This document shows positions 27,278 through 35,252 of a stretch of DNA of 54,593 nucleotides, piece by piece (the stretch's first letter is position 1; each line of letters opens with the position of its first letter). Source of the DNA: an uncultured Candidatus Poseidoniales archaeon (GTDB taxonomy: Archaea; Thermoplasmatota; Poseidoniia; Poseidoniales; Poseidoniaceae); contig CAJJAV010000005.1 in assembly GCA_905182125.1 (NCBI GenBank), positions 1 through 54,593 of the forward strand, written 5' to 3'. Position numbers and translations under genes: made by a program. Below the pieces are notes generated by a model. That model made no database searches and was not told where the DNA came from. It worked only from the letters and a program-made list of their open reading frames with translations.

Positions 27278-28159
27278 TCAGTTGAGTGCCTCCACGGCAT
27301 CCTTGGTAAACACGGTCAATCGACCGATGGCGCCACCGGGCGCCAAATCTTCAGCGCAAAGGTCACGGGCTGCGACCACATCGACACCAGGGAGGTTTCG
27401 AGCGGCTTGTGCAAGACCGGATTTTTCCTTCACAACAAGAAGAATAGACTTGGGGGTTTTGTGGACACGGCCACGCATTGTGGCTTTTCCAGCACGAATG
27501 TTTCGACCATCTCGAGCCCGGTTCAAATCATCACCAAGGCCGATTTCGTTGAAGATTGCGAGAACCTTACGAGTAGCGGAGCCATGGTTGAAGGTTTCAA
27601 TGCTGAACTCTTCTGTCTTACCGTCTCGAACCTCGGAGTAGTTACCGAGGATGATTGGAAGCGCAGAGATCTCTTCAGAGAAGCGATGGCCTCGAGCGCT
27701 CACAGTCGTCACAGAGGTTGTGGCGGTAAGAGCGGAGTTACGAGCAAGACGTCGTTCCTTGAGGTTGAGTTTTCGACCCCAGTTCTTTTCGACCTTAGGT
27801 CCGTGAGCACGTCGTCCACCTTTGGTGTGTGGATTTTGAGCTGCTCGGCTTTGACCTGTGCGACGCATAATACGAGACACACCACGGCCCTTCCCCCACC
27901 ATTCGACGGAGTGCTTCATACCGGCCATTGGCGCTCGCTTTCCGACGTGAGCACGGGATCCGTACTTTTGTCGGCGGTTTGCCCGGCTGGATGCGATTGC
28001 TAATTTGACGAGATCCAAACGAATCTCTGACTCGAATGCTGCTGGAAGAGCAACCTTCTTTCCGTCTGAAACCGAGATTTCGAAGACATCTGGAAGTCGA
28101 CCTGCATCGAGTTCTGTTTGGGAAATTGTATTGGTAATATCGAGAACATTCACCTTCAT
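27278..28159 (-). CDS. rpl4: Ribosomal protein uL4
   Basis: A 293-residue archaeal uL4, longer than the usual 250-265. It has SSRANRRQKYGSRAHVGKRAPMAG and KHSVEWWGKGRGVSRIMRRTGQS in the tunnel-lining loop, then ETFNHGSATRKVLAIFNEIG. In many organisms uL4 represses its own operon; whether it does so here is unknown. Confidence 0.94.
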   Translation of the reverse strand: MKVNVLDITNTISQTELDAGRLPDVFEISVSDGKKVALPAAFESEIRLDLVKLAIASSRANRRQKYGSRAHVGKRAPMAGMKHSVEWWGKGRGVSRIMRRTGQSRAAQNPHTKGGRRAHGPKVEKNWGRKLNLKERRLARNSALTATTSVTTVSARGHRFSEEISALPIILGNYSEVRDGKTEEFSIETFNHGSATRKVLAIFNEIGLGDDLNRARDGRNIRAGKATMRGRVHKTPKSILLVVKEKSGLAQAARNLPGVDVVAARDLCAEDLAPGGAIGRLTVFTKDAVEALN

Positions 28160-28161
28160 CT

Positions 28162-29181
28162 TCAGACCCCCTGCTTGGATGCTGTACTGACGTACGTAAT
28201 TTCGATTGGATGGAGCGTTTTGTCGCTGCCACGGGTGGCATCACGGAAACGAATCAAGCGCTTGGCAGGCCCAGGGACACTGCCTTTCACGAGGATGTAG
28301 TCGGAGTTCACTTCACCGTAGTGGAGGAAACCGCCAGCAGGTGTGATCGAGTGATCTTCTGTGCTGGCAATACGTAGAATGCGCTTGTTGTACTCAGTTC
28401 GTTGATGGTATCCGGTTTGTCCACCTTGACGGATGGACTTTCGAACATATCCGTCACCGAAAGCACCCATGTTACCGTGCTGACGGCGTTTCTTTGAGTT
28501 CTTGTGAGATTGCAACTTTCCACCGAATCGCTTGATGACACCTTGCCATCCGTAGCCCTTGGTAATAGCGACAATGTCTGTGAGTGCGCCTTCTTCGAAA
28601 GCGTCAGCAAAGGAATACTCTTCACCGAGTTTTTCCTTTGCATAGGCGAGTTGTTCGCCCATGTTACCACCATCAAGACCGACTTCCATCACATCAGGGA
28701 CCTTGGTAGGTACGCCTGTGACGGAGTTGGGCTGGGTGGCGCAAATGAGACGAACTTCGACCAAATCAGCATCCATGAGGTTCTCAAAGTGCTTTTCTGC
28801 ATCGTGTTCCTTGCGCACTGGGAGGCGCTTGAAGAGTTCAGCAAAAGCTTCTGCGATTTTTGCTGCGTCAGCCCAAACTTCACCAGCGGCTTGCTTACCG
28901 TAAGGAGTCATTGCATAGCCACGAACGCCAAGAATGCGCATCTTTGGGCATTCTACAACGGTGACTGGTATTCGAATTTCTTGTCCAGCGGATGGGCTGC
29001 TGGGGTTCAAATCACGAGAGAGAACGTGGGTCATGCCTGCTTTCCAGCCGGCAAATCCTTGCATTCTCACTTCGCTCGCATCGGTTGTGGGCCACGACTT
29101 CACATGTCCAAATGGTCGGTTCGCACGCTTTCGCGGGCTGAACGCCATTGATCCTCGTCGTGGGTGACTTTTCTTTGCCAT
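28162..29181 (-). CDS. rpl3: Ribosomal protein uL3
   Basis: A 339-residue archaeal-size uL3, the first gene of the 25-gene cluster. It starts AKKSHPRRGSMAFSPRKRA, continues with MTHVLSRDLNP and TVVECPKMRILGVRGYAMTPYG, and has the central RRQHGNMGAFGDGYVRKSIRQGGQ loop with the conserved glutamine-rich neighbourhood. A GGAGG lies 8 nt before the ATG. A structured leader of up to about 170 nt precedes it. Confidence 0.95.
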   Translation of the reverse strand: MAKKSHPRRGSMAFSPRKRANRPFGHVKSWPTTDASEVRMQGFAGWKAGMTHVLSRDLNPSSPSAGQEIRIPVTVVECPKMRILGVRGYAMTPYGKQAAGEVWADAAKIAEAFAELFKRLPVRKEHDAEKHFENLMDADLVEVRLICATQPNSVTGVPTKVPDVMEVGLDGGNMGEQLAYAKEKLGEEYSFADAFEEGALTDIVAITKGYGWQGVIKRFGGKLQSHKNSKKRRQHGNMGAFGDGYVRKSIRQGGQTGYHQRTEYNKRILRIASTEDHSITPAGGFLHYGEVNSDYILVKGSVPGPAKRLIRFRDATRGSDKTLHPIEITYVSTASKQGV

Positions 29182-29599
29182 GTCGGATTCCTCCAGGGTT
29201 TATACAGCGCATTGGCCCCACCGTAGGGGGGCGTACGAGGGCCCTCAGGTTGGGAGAAGCCGTGACACTGCGTTCCATTTCCACGAATGGGAAACGAGAC
29301 TGTTGGGGTCCTCGGGGGATGGCCCAGTGTGTCTGGCTGCTCACCTTTGAGCAACCTTCCGACTTACCTCCCGTATATGAGTGGTTCGGTCTCCAATTGC
29401 CGACCTGTACCGTGAATCGCTATGCTGATGGACGGTCTTGAAACCTTTCGATGCGGAGACCCATGGGGGCTTATTGAAAAAAGAAGATCACAAAAGCCCT
29501 TGGAAAGTCATTAAACTGCACTGCCCGATGCTTCGATGAATGAGATTCAATTGAATCCGCCTCAGTATGCTTTAGAACCCTCGACCAAATGGGAAAGCC
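29182..29599. other. Intergenic region: uL3 operon leader and divergent promoters
   Basis: No credible ORF. On the minus strand the uL3 side holds a candidate promoter at about 29360-29380 and then a leader. In the leader, TTCCCATT pairs with AATGGAA around a CGTGG loop (near 29276-29296), and GGCCC pairs with GGGCC across the C-run at 29212-29246. The plus side leads into the Hef-like helicase gene; I see only a weak AT-rich box near 29566-29577 there. No tRNA T-arm or other RNA signature was found. Confidence 0.5.
29360..29381 (-). promoter_or_regulatory. Candidate promoter of the uL3-SecY operon
   Basis: Minus strand CTCATATACGGGAGGTAAGT: a TATA element at about 29373-29378 followed at once by GGGAGGT. 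The same order is seen before the 16S gene and the eL41/tRNA-Trp unit. Predicted transcript start near 29350 gives a leader of about 170 nt. Confidence 0.5.
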
Positions 29600-31258
29600 A
29601 TGGCAACCGTCGTTCATCCGTTTCTCACGGACGGCGTCGAGGCTCGAGCCTACCAAATGAGAGCACTACGGTCTGCTCTCACCTCATCAACACTCATGGT
29701 AATGCCCACTGGCTTTGGGAAAACTGCCGTCGAATGGATGGCTATGGCTGAGGCCCTCAGGCTCAAGCGAGGAAAGGTCCTGCTCATCGCCCCGACAACA
29801 GGCCTTGTGGATCAACAGCGGCGGATGGCGATGGAAATGCTCGCTGTCAACAAGGATTCAATCATCACATACACCGGAGAGATCAGTCCGGCAAAACGCC
29901 CACCACTGTGGGAAAGGGGAAGCGTCATCATGGCAACGTCACAAGTTATTCGCAACGATGCCACGACAGGCACCATAGATCTCAGCGAGGTTGGCCTGTT
30001 AATTGTCGACGAGGCCCACCACAGCACTGGCAACCATGCCTATGCACAAGTTGGTGACCTTTACCTCAGCGCCAACCCTGAGGCGCTTGTTCTCGGTGCT
30101 ACGGCAAGTCCTGGCTCGACAGAGTCTCACATTCTCGAGGTGGCTCGAAGGCTCGGCATCGAACGCCTTGATGTTTGCAAAAAGGAAGACCCGTTGCTGG
30201 GCCCTTACACAGTGAAGTTGGACAACATCCCTCATCGATTGACCTTACCACCTGAACTCAATGCCCTCCTCCACCCCCTGCAAGCTCATCAAGACGAAGA
30301 AGCGGAACATCTGCGCAGACTGGGTTTCCTCGCTCCAACAGGCCACCTCTCTTCCAAACTGATCGAAGAAGCTCAACGAAGAGCGAGCACGGCGATTCAA
30401 CGGAGGGACCGACGCGGGTATGATGCCGCTCGACGCATAGGCGATTTGAGACGGACTCATTTGCTGTTGGACCTGTTGCGCACTCAAGGAACCACTTCCG
30501 CCTTGTCTTTTCTGCAACGAGCAGAGGACGATGGGCGAACTGGTGAACGAACCACCAATCGGTTTGTCGGCCTTCCTGCCATCCATGCCTTTCGAACCGC
30601 TGGAAAGGATGTTGGTGAATTGCATCCAAAACCTGCCTATGTGCAAACATTGGTTGAAAAACAAAGAACAGAGAACCCAGACAGCAAAATCCTCATCTTT
30701 ACTGAATACAGAGACACCGTCGAACATCTTGTCGAACGATTAAGCAGTCTTGAAGGAATCAACGTTGACAAGTTCATTGGCCAGTCGGGCAAGGGCAAAC
30801 GGAAAGGAATGACCCAGAAGGAACAACTTGCTCAACTAAATCGCTTTCGAGAAGGCGACCTCAACATCCTTGTTGCCACTTCAGTGGGCGAAGAAGGCCT
30901 CGATGTCCCCGCTGCTGATCTGGTGATTCTTTACGAACCCGTAGCAAGTGCTATCCGGGCGATTCAACGACGTGGACGTACCGCACGACAACGCGCTGGT
31001 AGCGTTCACACCCTCATTGCAACTGAAACCAGAGATGAGTACGTCAACATTGCGGCAGAACGGAGGGAAGCGAAAATGTACACATTGTTGCAACGCATCC
31101 ATGACCGAGGGCGGTTGCCTCGGCGTCCACCACCTCCACAAGATGTGCTTCAAGCATTCACGGTAGTGCACGATGGCATCGAGCACACACCACAGGCATT
31201 CATTGAGGCTGAAACCGACCGTTTAACCCCTGAACCCGAAGCGGAAATAGTCCCCTGA
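29600..31258 (+). CDS. Hef-like superfamily 2 helicase
   Basis: A 552-residue SF2 helicase of the archaeal Hef/FANCM type, which remodels stalled replication forks. Motifs: Walker A MPTGFGKT near residue 35, DEAH-type VDEAHH, GATASP (motif III), and in the second RecA domain ATSVGEEGLD and QRRGRTAR (motif VI). The helical insert between the two RecA domains typical of Hef is present. The ORF ends in an acidic, proline-rich tail at CCC-TGA. An open frame one base away continues directly into the nuclease gene, so it may represent the first half of one Hef protein. Confidence 0.88.
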   Translation: MATVVHPFLTDGVEARAYQMRALRSALTSSTLMVMPTGFGKTAVEWMAMAEALRLKRGKVLLIAPTTGLVDQQRRMAMEMLAVNKDSIITYTGEISPAKRPPLWERGSVIMATSQVIRNDATTGTIDLSEVGLLIVDEAHHSTGNHAYAQVGDLYLSANPEALVLGATASPGSTESHILEVARRLGIERLDVCKKEDPLLGPYTVKLDNIPHRLTLPPELNALLHPLQAHQDEEAEHLRRLGFLAPTGHLSSKLIEEAQRRASTAIQRRDRRGYDAARRIGDLRRTHLLLDLLRTQGTTSALSFLQRAEDDGRTGERTTNRFVGLPAIHAFRTAGKDVGELHPKPAYVQTLVEKQRTENPDSKILIFTEYRDTVEHLVERLSSLEGINVDKFIGQSGKGKRKGMTQKEQLAQLNRFREGDLNILVATSVGEEGLDVPAADLVILYEPVASAIRAIQRRGRTARQRAGSVHTLIATETRDEYVNIAAERREAKMYTLLQRIHDRGRLPRRPPPPQDVLQAFTVVHDGIEHTPQAFIEAETDRLTPEPEAEIVP

Positions 31259-31331
31259 GGAATCTATAGAAGATGGAGTTAAGAACTCCCCCCCGGCACT
31301 CAGTCCAATCGATCAGCGCCCTCGCCAACAG

Positions 31332-32264
31332 ATGGGCCTTGACCAGTTCATCACCCCAGCAGAACAAAAACCAGCAAAGACGCCACCAATCGAATCAGTG
31401 CCAGCATCAGGCAGTGAACAATCCGGACCCGTACTTGATGGAAAGGCGCACAGGGAACGCGAACAACTTGCTGCAGCCGCTGCTGCTGCCAGCATCACGG
31501 CGATGCAAGCTGGAACTGTACCAAAAGCAAGCATCATCCTCGATCATCGAGAAGCGAACTCAAGTTTAGCCCCTTACCTCAAGAGCATGGGGGCCCATGT
31601 AGCCTTCAAACACCTCACAAGCGGGGACATACGGCTCTCTGAAAGGGTGCTGATCGAAAGGAAAACTGCCCGCGACCTCGTCAGTTCATTGAGCGATGGT
31701 CGGCTTCTTCACCAGTGTCGTCGACTGAATGCTGCCGCTTTGCGCCCCCTCTTATTGGTTGAAATTGGTGATGGCCACGGCCAAGCTGTTCATCCTGATG
31801 CGGTGCATGGCGCTCTTGCCTACATCAGCCTCGACCTCGGCATGCCAGTCATGATGACGAAGAATCCAGAGGAGACCGCTCGTTTCCTTGTTGCTGCAGC
31901 ACGGCGAGAACATGACGTCATGGAGCGTTGGGCCTTTGAAAGTCTGCAGCGAGCACCCAATCTGGATGATGAACGGGCCATTGAACGAGCCACATCTGCC
32001 GCTGCAGCAGAAATCAAAGCGATTGAACTTGGTGAAGATGCCACGACACCGCTTGGTCAACGCTGGCCAAGTCATGCGAAGGAAGAACAGACCGCAGTGC
32101 TCGCCTCCATTGACGGAGTTGGGCCCACCAGGGCTGCGGCTTTGATCGATGCTTTCGGAAACATTGCGGGTGTATTCGCTGCCAGTAAGGAAGCGTTGCT
32201 TGGTGCAAAAAATATAGGTGCTACGACAGCGATGAGTGTCTATCGAATTCTTCACGAAGGCTGA
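31332..32264 (+). CDS. ERCC4-family nuclease with HhH domain (Hef/XPF-like)
   Basis: A 310-residue structure-specific endonuclease. The active site is visible as GDIRLSERVLIERKTARD (ERKxxxD motif) followed by DGRLLHQ. The C-terminal helix-hairpin-helix pair is IDGVGPTRAAALIDAFG and LLGAKNIGATTA. Residues 4-13 (DQFITPAEQK) resemble a PIP-type PCNA-binding peptide only loosely. The ATG at 31332 is the first in frame, but the frame is open back to 31251, directly after the helicase. Its stop is one base from the convergent HdrB-like stop. Confidence 0.88.
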   Translation: MGLDQFITPAEQKPAKTPPIESVPASGSEQSGPVLDGKAHREREQLAAAAAAASITAMQAGTVPKASIILDHREANSSLAPYLKSMGAHVAFKHLTSGDIRLSERVLIERKTARDLVSSLSDGRLLHQCRRLNAAALRPLLLVEIGDGHGQAVHPDAVHGALAYISLDLGMPVMMTKNPEETARFLVAAARREHDVMERWAFESLQRAPNLDDERAIERATSAAAAEIKAIELGEDATTPLGQRWPSHAKEEQTAVLASIDGVGPTRAAALIDAFGNIAGVFAASKEALLGAKNIGATTAMSVYRILHEG

Positions 32265-32265
32265 A

Positions 32266-33126
32266 TCAGCCGCCGATCACGAGTGCGCGAACTCGGAGTT
32301 GTGCGAAGCGATCTGGGAAATGGCCCAATGCAAACGCAATGAGTTCAGCAAGATGGACGATTGGCATTGAGGTGTCCTTTCCACTTACCTTTCCTGCTTT
32401 GGACTGATACGAATCAAGGTTGGAGTGGGAGATTGTGCAAGCGCTCACCATCATGTCTGCTCCGCTGCTTTTGGCATCGGCCAAAACAGAGGCGGTCATC
32501 TTCATCACTGGCTTTTGGATGGTCAACAAAGCAGGTGCACCGACGCTCTGGCACTTTGAGTCATAATCGACGGGTGTGCCACCAAGGGCCATGATCAGCT
32601 GTTCGAGGTACGACGGCATGAAGGGGTCGTCTCCGGCAGTTGCACCTTGACGTTGCATGTTTGGCCCATAGTAAGGGGCGACATTCAATCGAATAGGATT
32701 AATGACGGCATCTCGAATTTTATCGAGTCCGACTTCTTCGACCAGCAAATGCAACAAATGGCGTGGTTGTGATTCTCCTTGGTATTCGATGCCCGTGGTT
32801 CGAGCGATGAGGTTGTTGATGGTGTTTGCAAAGCCTACGTCGGACGCAAATTCATCGACGGTGTCGCACATGATTCCGTAACTTGTGGCGCAGGTGGTCA
32901 TGACATCAACGCCTTTGGTTTCGGCGAGGGCAAGGTTGCGAGCAACCAAAGCATGTTGCAATTTAGGAGAAGATTGCTTGATGATGTTGCCTCCATCGCT
33001 GGATGCTTTTGGGATTTCAATCAATTGGATCCCAAGGGTTTTGCACAGTGGTTGAAGGCAGTCCTCGACTTCTGAAGAGGCAGCCCGAGCGGTGTTTCCG
33101 GGGTAGTATGCAACTTTCAAAGCCAT
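32266..33126 (-). CDS. HdrB-like protein lacking most cluster cysteines
   Basis: A 286-residue protein aligning by eye over its whole length with HdrB/CCG-domain subunits of heterodisulfide reductase and thiol:fumarate reductase. It has the opening YYPG-x-T, VARNLALAE, HLLHLLVEEVG, NVAPYYG and ALGGTPVDY. The CCG cysteines that bind the two noncubane [4Fe-4S] clusters are largely replaced. PGC becomes PGN (Asn11), CCG becomes SDGG, CxxC becomes C79-x-x-Ser, YYGC becomes YYGP, the second CC becomes CQ, and the last CxxC becomes C230-x-x-Ser. It follows the ferredoxin-flavodoxin fusion by 10 bp with a TGAGGTG stop/SD, so the two are co-expressed. The fold is likely kept without clusters; the function is unknown. 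Confidence 0.8.
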   Translation of the reverse strand: MALKVAYYPGNTARAASSEVEDCLQPLCKTLGIQLIEIPKASSDGGNIIKQSSPKLQHALVARNLALAETKGVDVMTTCATSYGIMCDTVDEFASDVGFANTINNLIARTTGIEYQGESQPRHLLHLLVEEVGLDKIRDAVINPIRLNVAPYYGPNMQRQGATAGDDPFMPSYLEQLIMALGGTPVDYDSKCQSVGAPALLTIQKPVMKMTASVLADAKSSGADMMVSACTISHSNLDSYQSKAGKVSGKDTSMPIVHLAELIAFALGHFPDRFAQLRVRALVIGG

Positions 33127-33135
33127 AGAAACACC

Positions 33136-35097
33136 TCAGAACCTCTGGTCGATTTCGTTGAACAAGCTGATCACTTCATGATGCGCTTCGATCTTTCTGT
33201 TGATCATGTTCGGAATCTTTCCGACACCTGCTGGAGGGGCGACAAGAGCCTGTAGGCTTCGAATTGGAGGGGCCCCGGTTCGTGTGAATCCGAGGAACAT
33301 ACGGGCAGATACACCGTCAAAGATGTTGCTGATCAGTCCGACAGGTCCGAGAACTTGGCGGTAGAGAGTGGTTTCATTGACGTTGCCGCTCCACTTGACA
33401 CTGCGCCCATACCACTTGACGAGACGTCCATGTGGGCCAGTGTAGTTGGTGGCGTTGAGCAAGTGACTTCGTGCCGCATTCAGGGCTTTAGAAGCGGTGC
33501 GACCTTCAGAACCGTACCGGGCAATGGATGCCATGTCTGCTTCTGACCAGAGGCCATGTTCTGCATCCAACAACCCCGCAAGGGCGACTTTCTGTGCATC
33601 GCCAGTCCGAGGATCAAGGGTTCGAGTCCAATGCTGAAGAAGCACGCCAGGACCCTTGTATGATTCATCGAAGGGAACGGTGTCTGACATTGCATGGAGC
33701 AATTGGTAGGACGTTATGTCGGTCATGGCGTGAAGGGTTGAGGCGGTTTCAGAATCCATGGTACCCATGGCACTTCCATTGATCAGCGTTGCACCCTCAC
33801 GCGGATCTGCTCGCAGCCAAGGCTTGCTTTGGCTACGGTTTGCTTCAAAGGTGGAATAGTCAACCATCAAATCACGAATGACTGGGTAACCTGGCAGTGG
33901 TTCAATCTTGAGTTCGCCGCTTTCACCAACCAAGTCGCTGATGCAAGCCATGTCGGCTAACACCACTCGACCATTGACGCGCACGCCGCTCGTTGGGGAC
34001 CCGTTTCCATTTCCGCGTCGGAAGGAGAAGCTGCCGTCAACATCTTGTTGAATGGCTGTGAGGAGATCTTCGAGTGTTGCATGACCTGGAACAGCACAAG
34101 CGATTGTGTCCCATCCCGATTCATTGGCAGTGGGGCAGTATCTGAACAAAGAGAGCGTAATGGAAAGGTCTGCTTGGACGACCATACCCGGTGCGAAGTC
34201 CCCGTCATCAACTTCCTCTGAAGTTCCAGAGCCATAGGTGATCATCTCGTCGAGGAGAACTTCTTGGAGGGTTCCAGATTCGTCAACACAAGCGAGCATT
34301 GGAAGCGCTTGAGAGACCCATTGAGCCCAAGGTGTGTCGAAGTCAACATCGCAGAGTTGGATGTCTTGGACACGCTTTGCGCCGAGTTCGACATACTTGT
34401 CATCCCAGTCGGTTCCTGCTTTGCAGAATTCATCATAAGATGAATCGCCGATTGCACAGATGCTGAAGTGGACATTCGAGAGCGAAGGTTTTCCGCTGCT
34501 TACGGTGTTCCACAGCGTCTCTGCATTGTCTGGCATTTCGCCTTCGCCCCATGTCGAGGTGATGATCAGGGTGCGGGCATGGGCATTGAGTTTCCCTGCA
34601 TCGAACCCGTCCATGTCATACACGGTTGGAACCAATCCGTAGTTTGCTGCCATTTTGGCCGTCTTCTCTGCTAAACCGGCAGCGTTACCAGTTTGTGAAC
34701 CAAAGAGGATAGCAAGGCTTCTGTCGCCACCCATCAAGGCTTGGAAGGCATCGCTGCCTCCGGTTGCAACAGCCGCAGCCGGTGGTGCTTCAACTGCAGC
34801 AACAACAGGTGCTGCCGCTTCAATAGGTGCCACGCCGGCGTCACCGACCAGTTCGAATTTGATGACTTCGACAGGGCATGCTTCTGCTGCTTCGAGGATC
34901 ATTTCACCGTATTCAGCGCCGAATGTTCCAGAGAGAAGTGAACCGGCTGTGTTCCGGTCAAATTGCCCATCAGTCCTGACAGCTGCTAAGATTTGGGACG
35001 TCTCGTCGGTGATTTCAAACACCTCCGGACAGATGTCTTGACATGCATCACAGGTGATGCAATCTTCATCAATCCACACCTTTGCCACGATGGTCAT
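33136..35097 (-). CDS. Ferredoxin-flavodoxin-SdhB-like fusion protein
   Basis: A 653-residue multidomain protein. Residues 5-85 are a [4Fe-4S] ferredoxin (Cys13, 16, 19, 23 and 74). An Ala/Pro linker follows. Residues about 127-270 are a flavodoxin with the FMN loop LFGSQTGNA and the later loops STWGEGEMPDN and IGDSSYDEF. Residues about 308-415 match the N-terminal 2Fe-2S domain of SdhB/TfrB (SFRR, VNGRVVLA, then IEPLPGYPVIRDLMVD), but the cysteines of the usual C-x4-C-x2-C loop are gone (RGNGNGSPTSG). Residues about 460-550 resemble the SdhB C-terminal helical domain (YKGPGVLLQHWTRTLDPRTG), again without its cysteine clusters. Electron transfer through the ferredoxin and FMN is plausible; the rest looks like a scaffold. 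Confidence 0.82.
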   Translation of the reverse strand: MTIVAKVWIDEDCITCDACQDICPEVFEITDETSQILAAVRTDGQFDRNTAGSLLSGTFGAEYGEMILEAAEACPVEVIKFELVGDAGVAPIEAAAPVVAAVEAPPAAAVATGGSDAFQALMGGDRSLAILFGSQTGNAAGLAEKTAKMAANYGLVPTVYDMDGFDAGKLNAHARTLIITSTWGEGEMPDNAETLWNTVSSGKPSLSNVHFSICAIGDSSYDEFCKAGTDWDDKYVELGAKRVQDIQLCDVDFDTPWAQWVSQALPMLACVDESGTLQEVLLDEMITYGSGTSEEVDDGDFAPGMVVQADLSITLSLFRYCPTANESGWDTIACAVPGHATLEDLLTAIQQDVDGSFSFRRGNGNGSPTSGVRVNGRVVLADMACISDLVGESGELKIEPLPGYPVIRDLMVDYSTFEANRSQSKPWLRADPREGATLINGSAMGTMDSETASTLHAMTDITSYQLLHAMSDTVPFDESYKGPGVLLQHWTRTLDPRTGDAQKVALAGLLDAEHGLWSEADMASIARYGSEGRTASKALNAARSHLLNATNYTGPHGRLVKWYGRSVKWSGNVNETTLYRQVLGPVGLISNIFDGVSARMFLGFTRTGAPPIRSLQALVAPPAGVGKIPNMINRKIEAHHEVISLFNEIDQRF

Positions 35098-35137
35098 GTA
35101 AATCGCTCCTACTCACGTCAGTCGTAAGCAAAGTTTC

Positions 35138-35184
35138 CCACTGTGCAGTGGCCTTTGAAGGTTCGCCTTTCACCGTGTGAAAGG
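35138..35184. repeat. Two small palindromes upstream of the ferredoxin-flavodoxin fusion
   Basis: CCACTG-TG-CAGTGG at 35138-35151 and CCTTTCAC-CGT-GTGAAAGG at 35166-35184 are both perfect inverted repeats, 14 bp apart. They lie between the thermosome terminator and the SD of the fusion gene, in what should be its 5' leader or promoter. They may be operators or RNA hairpins. Confidence 0.5.
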
Positions 35185-35193
35185 AACGGGAGA

Positions 35194-35245
35194 AATAAGC
35201 AAAAAAATGCGTTGGAAAATACAGACCTATGAGGGTAAAAATGGA
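35194..35245 (-). terminator. T-tract terminator region after the thermosome gene
   Basis: Minus-strand T-tracts (five T near 35237-35241 and seven T at 35201-35207) follow the thermosome stop, as is usual for archaeal termination. No strong stem precedes them. Confidence 0.5.
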
Positions 35246-35252
35246 CTTAACT

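Noticed and set aside
28504-29151. 215-residue plus-strand frame over uL3
   Set aside because: Shadow of uL3; the same is true of plus-strand frames over uL4, uL2 and uL22.
29182-29345. tRNA in the uL3 leader
   Set aside because: Stems exist but there is no T-arm consensus or cloverleaf.
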